Source: Zychaea mexicana (Eukaryota > Mucoromycota > Mucoromycetes > Mucorales > Lichtheimiaceae). Taken from it: a DNA stretch of 12,429 nt. The stretch is taken from assembly GCF_025766255.1 (NCBI RefSeq), contig NW_026516959.1, forward strand, positions 1 through 12,429, in the 5' to 3' direction. Position numbers and translations under genes: made by a program. Positions 8,190-12,429 of the stretch are shown piece after piece (positions within the stretch are counted from its first letter, which is position 1; every line of letters begins with the position of its first letter). Below the pieces are notes generated by a model, which was not told where the DNA came from, made no database searches, and was given only the letters and a program-made list of their open reading frames with translations.

Positions 8190-8714
8190 CAAAAGTGTTG
8201 AAGCAGTGGAAAAACAGTAGAAGCGAAATTGTTTTGGAAGGATGGATAAACATAAACAAGAGAATGGTCGAGATGATTACTATGAAAGGAAAATGTTCAA
8301 TATCTTAGCCGATTTTCTTGTGGTTTTAGAAAAAAATGAGGTTGGATAAGTTACTAAGATGAAAATGAAGTACAAGAAGAGCAGAGCAAAGTTGACTTAG
8401 GAAGTTTGGGAAGTTGAGTGGAGGCACTAAGTGAAAAGAATTGGGGGGGGGATGACGTTATAGGCGGTGGTCAGGACGAAGCGGCAGAGGTTCGGCGTAT
8501 GGCAAACAAAAGAGATAGTGTTTGTAGCGAGAGTTATGAAGAAAGGCAACGGGAGCTTTTATTTCGAGAGCGTGAATGTGTATGATGAGGAGCTGACAGG
8601 GCGATAAGAGGATATGTAGCATGTAGCGGAAACAATATAGGAACGAGATATCAGGACACCCGTTAATTTCCAACTTGAAATTCCCAAATGATGGATTGTG
8701 AAAGTTAACGGATG
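8190..8714. other. Purine-rich element interior without a gene
   Basis: The + strand is A/G-rich, with a G9 run at 8443-8451 directly before ATGACGTTA. Short open frames exist on both strands (8123-8308 on +, 8458-8673 on -) but neither shows a transposase signature, in particular no pogo helix-turn-helix. Nothing further can be supported. Confidence 0.5.
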
Positions 8715-8927
8715 CTAGGACTCAATATCTGTGTACGGATATTCTTTATCAAGACGCATCTTAATGCTACATAGATTACCAACGCTCAAGAAGTTGTCAC
8801 TATTTAGAAACCATAATTCACATAGCCTAGTACCCAATACATTTTCTAGCTGGATTGACCTTGTTTCCACATACGTAATATATAAAATATACACCAAAAG
8901 AAGAGACAATGTGAGACCAAGAAGCAT
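8715..8927 (-). CDS. Possible small single-pass membrane protein
   Basis: From ATG 8927 (complement of CAT 8925-8927) the - strand frame runs 70 codons to TAG 8715-8717. The first 20 or so residues form one hydrophobic segment (LLGLTLSLLLVYILYITY), which would act as a signal anchor or signal peptide. A mixed polar part of about 50 residues with two Cys follows. A polypyrimidine run plus TTTTCAG (8968-8989) just upstream looks like a splice acceptor, and a TATA box on this strand lies at 9035-9046. I recognise no family. The hydrophobic run is AT-rich and could be a composition effect; the frame sits inside the proposed transposon. Confidence 0.25.
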   Translation of the reverse strand: MLLGLTLSLLLVYILYITYVETRSIQLENVLGTRLCELWFLNSDNFLSVGNLCSIKMRLDKEYPYTDIES

Positions 8928-8987
8928 TTGGTAAATCAGCGACCGCTTGCCGCCCAGTAGTATCACTGAAAATCAGAAAAAAAATTA

Positions 8988-9046
8988 TATAAAAGGATAA
9001 ACATATCTCTGTTACAGTACTTGTATGTTATGCCTATCCTTTTATA
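8988..9046. promoter_or_regulatory. Palindrome of two oppositely facing TATA boxes
   Basis: TATAAAAGGATA (8988-8999) and its exact complement TATCCTTTTATA (9035-9046) form a 12-bp inverted repeat. After a 2-nt by 2-nt mismatch the pairing resumes with CATA/TATG, leaving an 18- to 25-nt loop. Each arm carries TATAAAAG facing inwards. With the usual 25-35 nt spacing, a rightward start would lie near 9015-9025 and a leftward start in the same place. A candidate reading frame lies on each side (8715-8927 leftwards, 9125-9319 rightwards). It could instead be a hairpin with no promoter role. Confidence 0.4.
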
Positions 9047-9124
9047 AAAAACTTAAAGTCACAAGGAGAGGGGTGAGTGTTTGTTTTCTATAGAAATATT
9101 CTACTAATATCTAATAAATGATAA

Positions 9125-9319
9125 CTTGTTCATGAAGATCAAACTAACTTTCTGGATTCCTTGACCTCCGATGGAGATGAAGAGATTATACCTAGTCTCG
9201 CTTCTAAACTACGGAAGTTACGCGGCAAGCTTCAAGAAAAACTGTTTGCTAGACAAAGCTCTTTAGATAGCTTTTTTTTAGTTTTTGATTATATCCACTT
9301 AGTTACATTGAGTAAATGA
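9125..9319 (+). pseudogene. C-terminal fragment with PIP-box-like PCNA-binding motif
   Basis: The frame opens after TAA 9122-9124 and reads an acidic stretch (DSLTSDGDEEIIPSL), a basic helical stretch (SKLRKLRGKLQEKLF), then ARQSSLDSFF at 9248-9277. QSSLDSFF fits the PCNA-interacting PIP box (Q-x-x-hydrophobic-x-x-aromatic-aromatic). Such motifs are known near the C-terminus of pogo transposase and of many replication proteins. The frame runs on to TGA 9317-9319, but the two Phe codons lie in a T8 run followed by AG, so losing one T would place TAG exactly after the motif, the usual C-terminal position. A GTGAGT at 9073, a CTAAT word and an AG at about 9138 could form an upstream intron, but I could not fit a first exon in phase. 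It is most likely the tail of a transposase in the element 8163-9493; a host protein is the alternative. Confidence 0.4.
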
Positions 9320-9465
9320 CGTGCAGTGCTTATTTTCTTTAAAGCATATATGAAAGAACAATTTGTATTAAAACGCGATTAACCCTGGATGATACATTGA
9401 AAGTGAAATAAACGGGGGTTTGAAAATATACCTTGTTATTTTTCCATTCCCAAAAAGTTTGTTAA

Positions 9466-9493
9466 CGGATGTGCAATGAAAGGGGGTATACTG
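9466..9493 (-). repeat. Right terminal inverted repeat of pogo-like element
   Basis: Read on the - strand it starts CAGTATACCCCC and continues with a CATTGCACATCCG segment, the imperfect partner of 8163-8189. The flank after 9493 is TT instead of the TA expected for this transposon group. Confidence 0.4.
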
Positions 9494-9731
9494 TTTTGTG
9501 ATTATAAACATGTTGGGTGGAAGAAGAGAGCAAAGGCACAATGATTGAGAAGTGGCATTAATGTCTAGAGGTCAACAACGTGTACAAGATTTTTGGACAG
9601 ACACAAAGAATTATTATTGTACGAAGAGTGAAATCATATTTTTATTCATGGAAAGAAAGAAGACAACTATGGACAAAACAAATACTACAAGCAAATAAGG
9701 CCAGCAAGCGACATGAACAGACAGAAGCTAG
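9494..9731. other. Intergenic stretch, nothing identified
   Basis: A/G-rich on the + strand, with no open frame of note, no repeat and no regulatory motif I can support. Confidence 0.6.
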
Positions 9732-10109
9732 CTAAATCAGAGGTACCAATGGCGCTTCCATGATATCGTCACGAGACATATAAAACAGAAGCCCAGCAAC
9801 GAGCTTACATTGACCATCGTAAAGGGGAGCGACAGGGAACTGGCCAGCAACAGCTGTGTGTCCATGACAGCATAGGCATCGTGACAAGCCGATAAGCATG
9901 ACCACTTATAACATGGCAGTAGTAATCAAGTTCTCCGATCAAGGTCAGCGCACCCTAGTCGAAGGTACTGGGTGCAAGTGCAGAACGACATCTACTTTGA
10001 ATTCACAACGGGTATAGAGAACTTGGTACAGAGTTGGTCCTTGATGTACACAAACTTGTGAGTAACCACTAATCATGTAGCGCTCAAATTTATCTTTAAA
10101 CCAACTCAA
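9732..10109 (-). pseudogene. Stop-interrupted frame of unknown family
   Basis: One - strand frame spans 125 codons from 10109 down to TAG 9732-9734 and is broken only by TGA 9945-9947, TGA 9939-9941 and TAA 9906-9908. All segments look protein-like in the same phase: WFKDKFERYMISGYSQV at the start, TLYQVLYTRCEFKVDVVLHL in the middle, and a Cys/His cluster (CLCCHGH) followed by YDGQCKLVAGLLFYMSRDD near the end. Each stop is one transition away from an Arg or Gln codon (CGA or CAA). The Cys/His cluster may hint at a metal site, but I recognise no domain. A + strand frame opposite (from ATG 9913) is also readable for 34 codons, so strand choice rests on length and phase only. It could be a chance frame. 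Confidence 0.3.
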
Positions 10110-10208
10110 CTAATGATGCATATCAATACAAGTCATACTTGAATGGTGACGCGTTAAATGTCATTGCAGCTGAACAGAGCAGCGAACCCAAGCAGCAACG
10201 TAGTCTGC

Positions 10209-10346
10209 TTACCTGCGCCATACCGATGACCCTACTGCATGACTGTAATTAGATAGAAAAGCCAGCTGGAAGATCTGAAAACGCTGGCATGTAATATGAA
10301 GGACCGTGAATCTATTAAAAACAGTGAGTGGCCGACTCTTCGTCAT
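10209..10346 (-). CDS. Short open frame upstream of the unknown pseudogene
   Basis: From ATG 10346 (- strand) 45 codons run to TAA 10209-10211, with an aromatic and polar composition (FQIFQLAFLSNYSHAVG). The last bases before the stop form CGCAG-GTAAGC, a good splice-donor context, and AG acceptors occur nearer 10110. It could be an upstream exon of the unknown frame at 9732-10109. Another phase in the same interval is equally open (around ATG 10222), so the call is weak. Confidence 0.15.
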   Translation of the reverse strand: MTKSRPLTVFNRFTVLHITCQRFQIFQLAFLSNYSHAVGSSVWRR

Positions 10347-10525
10347 TGTGCTATCAACGTCTCAGTGAGCACATCCACAATAAGAGGCCCACAAAAGCTT
10401 GAACACACCTTAAATTGGTTGACTACCACAGTACATGGTTGACGACGCCGGTCGGCTTAGGGTGTGTACGGACAGTCGTTTGACGTGATGACAACTGAGT
10501 GTCGTATAGAGTGGGTGTTTCACTA

Positions 10526-10768
10526 ATCGAGTGTCAAAAAGGTCTGACCCTACGATGATTGTGATGGAAGAAAAGAAAACAGTACGAAAGAATGGTGACG
10601 AATGTAAAAAGAAAGATAAACGGAGAACAGAGAAGACATGGTAATTTAGGATGTGAACGCTGAGTCATTGTCTCTGACACATTTGCGGGATTTTCATCGA
10701 AACCCAGTGCCCATCTTTCGTGTGACAAGACAACAGTAACATATCATCGGTTAACTATGACACTCGAT
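10526..10768. repeat. Foldback candidate with 11-bp inverted ends
   Basis: ATCGAGTGTCA (10526-10536) has its exact complement TGACACTCGAT at 10758-10768, so a 243-bp segment is bounded by perfect 11-bp inverted repeats. GTGTTTC-like words lie outside both ends. The interior holds no gene, and no target-site duplication is visible. A small non-autonomous element is possible, as is chance. Confidence 0.35.
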
Positions 10769-11240
10769 GGGTGTGTTTCTGCATTCTTAATGACGCGTGA
10801 CAACAATCGATGGCAAGTATTTACTGTACTTGCACTTGATAAACAAACATCGACCCCTTCAAACGCCATTAAAAAGATAGTTTGTACTCTGCCACCAGTA
10901 AAACATTTGTCATCCAGTCTTGCACAAACAAACTGAAACAGTGCGCGATCATAGTGCGACTGCTATTCGAAAACTCATTTTCTAAAATAAAAGAGAAAGA
11001 CAGTAGATTTAATTAGGGTCTCCGTCTATCTAGCAGTTGGGAAAATCAAGACATAGCCAGTTCAGAATTGACCATAAACAAACCGTAGTCAACCGCGGAG
11101 TTGCCACTATTCTTCGAAACATCCCTTAAAAAAATAAACAAAAGTAAAACACCTCAACCATCGACATTTCAACATAAATAAACAATTGTAAACAAAAGTA
11201 ACACGGTTAGAGTCATAATAGGGATGAAGAATACAGGATG
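10769..11240. other. Intergenic A-rich stretch
   Basis: No coding region is apparent. The right half is A-rich, with AACAAAAGTAA repeated around 11138 and 11191. Nothing else can be supported. Confidence 0.55.
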
Positions 11241-11258
11241 TTTAGCCGTGTTTCATCG

Positions 11259-11883
11259 GTTGATAAACAGCTGGTGAAGGAAAGCGGTTGTTTGTCAATG
11301 CTCGGATGGAATTCAAGGGACCTACTGTAGGTCGTGCCAAATGCGGAAAGGCTTCATATAAGTTTAGATGATTATCAGACATGTTGATAATAGTCCACCG
11401 AAGCCTCTGATAATAATTACACCGTATTACTATCACTAAACCATTGATGTGAAAGAATGTGCGCAATTTATAGTTGGTAAACTGGACAAGAGACACTTGT
11501 ACAATGAACGGCCATAATCCGATATGCGCCGACGACATTCATGCATAGGTTTACGTAACTCCTAGCACCTAAAGAAACTTGTAGCCGGCGACGGCGATTA
11601 TGGTTCTTATAAACTACCATTGTTTACAAAGAAAAAGGCGGCTGTTAAAGGTATCAAGACCGCCACCTTGTAACAAATTATATTATCAACAAAGACAAAA
11701 ATAAATCTGGAAGTGGTAGGTGGAAAGGAGGCAATTGCGGGTAAAAGCCGATAGTGTCAGGAACGCGATCCAATAACAAGTGTAAAAAGAAAAAGCTTAT
11801 CCCCAGGAAGACCGGTATCACGCGTCATTTTATTCTCGTGTGCTGTGTGACAAACAACCGGTTCTCTGCTGCAGTTTATCAAC
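11259..11883. repeat. Large imperfect inverted repeat
   Basis: GTTGATAAAC (11259-11268) and CGGTTGTTTGTC (11285-11296) recur in complement at 11874-11883 and 11849-11860, in mirrored order with similar spacing. The arms are about 36 bp and enclose about 550 bp. The match is also visible in translation as TNNRF-AVYQ words in two unrelated frames, which shows a DNA repeat and not a protein. The enclosed DNA has no convincing gene. Confidence 0.6.
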
Positions 11884-11962
11884 AGCTTTTCTTTGACACC
11901 AGCTGGCGATTTCTGTGTGACATAAACTTTGCGGCATGAAAGATTGTGCGCAGTATAAATTG
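11451..11962. repeat. Diverged direct repeat pair
   Basis: GAAAGAATGTGCGCAATTTA (11451-11470) resembles GAAAGATTGTGCGCAGTATA (11938-11957) at 17 of 20 positions in the same orientation. Together with the inverted repeat at 11259-11883 it shows that the block was built by several rearranged copies. Confidence 0.55.
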
Positions 11963-11975
11963 ATCGCCTGTGGTT

Positions 11976-12429
11976 TTGTATAAAGCGGTTCTGTAACTGG
12001 AAAAAAGGTGCTCTTACAGACACTCAACGTGGGTGGCAGTACGCAATTCGCGCATTGCGTACAACAATCTTTGCAGCTGATCGAGTCGCGGTGTCAGCGA
12101 AAGTGTATGTTATTTTATCTTTGTTGCACATATAAAGTATTTTTTACAACGAACAATGTCAAAGGCAATGTCAAAGTTAACTTTATTGCAATCGGAATTG
12201 TACACTGTAGGGCAACACAAATCTCAAACAATTGCGGTTGGTGAATGGTGGAATGAACGGACAGGTACGACCTGAACGGTAGCAAGCTCTTTATGCCCTC
12301 TCTTTGTGTATAAAGCGGGTCCGTCACTCGAAAAAAGGTGCTCTTGTTGCCGTGTGAGTATTATTCTTTCTTTGCTGCACATATATAAAGTAGTTTTTAT
12401 AACGAACAATGTCAAAGTTAACATTACTG
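11976..12429 (+). repeat. Imperfect tandem duplication reaching the window edge
   Basis: Two segments recur in the same order. TATAAAGCGG followed by GGAAAAAAGGTGCTCTT-like sequence occurs from 11979 and again from 12309. GCACATATAAAG followed by an ACGAACAATGTCAAAG stretch occurs from 12126 and again from 12377. The offsets are 330 and 251 bp, so the first copy carries about 79 bp more between the two blocks. The first copy also has a 12-bp tandem doubling of CAATGTCAAAG (12154-12164 and 12166-12176), which the second lacks. The second copy ends within a few bases of the window end, so an array may continue to the right. Subtelomeric, centromeric or LTR-derived DNA are all possible; no telomeric repeat is seen. 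Confidence 0.75.
12039..12062. repeat. 24-bp palindrome in first tandem copy
   Basis: GTACGCAAT and ATTGCGTAC form a perfect 9-bp stem around the 6-nt loop TCGCGC. It lies in the roughly 79 bp present in the first tandem copy and absent from the second, so it may mark a small insertion or the site of the deletion. Confidence 0.7.

Larger units (their letters stand above)
8163..9493 (+). mobile_element. Probable degenerate pogo-like DNA transposon
   Basis: The left end CAGTGGTCCCCC (8163) directly follows TA and resembles pogo/Tigger termini (CAGT followed by a C-rich block). The right end, read on the - strand, begins CAGTATACCCCC at 9493. The similarity continues inwards, CATAGCAAATCGG against CATTGCACATCCG (10 of 13), giving about 19 identities in 28 positions. 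The expected TA duplication is present on the left; on the right the bases are TT, so it is mutated or the boundary is slightly wrong. A + strand C-terminal fragment with a PCNA-binding-like motif lies about 170 bp inside the right end, the position expected for a transposase tail. Most of the interior shows no transposase, so the element would be internally deleted or heavily decayed. At 1331 bp it is shorter than typical pogo elements (about 2 kb). Confidence 0.45.

Noticed and set aside
1..12429. Bacterial, CRISPR, rRNA or viral content
   Set aside because: There are no operon-like gene spacing, Shine-Dalgarno-led genes, regular spaced repeats, rRNA signatures or viral gene motifs.

Overview
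The window looks like transposon-rich, gene-poor DNA from an eukaryote, most likely an early-diverging fungus of the Mucorales type. The grounds are AT-leaning intergenic DNA, a short GT-AG intron of about 70 nt, pyrimidine-rich leaders, and two decayed coding regions whose families (Myb/SANT plus NAM-associated C-terminal domain; pogo/Tigger DDE transposase) I associate with such genomes. The taxon is an inference. No intact gene longer than about 150 codons is convincing, and no tRNA, rRNA, CRISPR array or bacterial operon is visible.

Layout. Positions 1-1430 are intergenic, with a CRE-like palindrome, small repeats and one possible coding remnant near 1000. Positions 1436-1701 hold three successive hairpin-forming inverted repeats. 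Positions 1710-4140 are mostly featureless. Positions 4150-5960 show strong strand asymmetry: T-poor on the + strand to about 5250, purine-rich to about 5620, then abruptly C/T-rich. This asymmetry makes many frames look falsely protein-like.

The informative core is 6170-9493. A + strand pseudogene (6170-7179) encodes an N-terminal Myb/SANT-like domain and a NAM-associated C-terminal region, broken by several frameshifts and two stops and carrying one probable intron. It meets tail-to-tail the 3' end of a - strand pogo/Tigger-like transposase pseudogene (7169-7622). The two terminal stop codons lie in or at the edge of one 7-bp-stem palindrome. An unrecognised two-exon candidate follows at 7722-8090. 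Then comes a probable degenerate pogo-like element (8163-9493) with imperfect terminal inverted repeats of 27-28 bp. Inside it are a palindromic pair of oppositely facing TATA boxes, a possible small membrane-protein frame on the - strand, and a + strand C-terminal fragment ending in a PIP-box-like PCNA-binding motif.

Positions 9732-10364 on the - strand carry open, stop-interrupted frames of unknown family. From 11240 to the right edge there is a block of diverged inverted and direct repeats, including an imperfect tandem duplication cut by the window end. No functional pathway can be assigned: the recognisable genes are transposon-associated and decayed.
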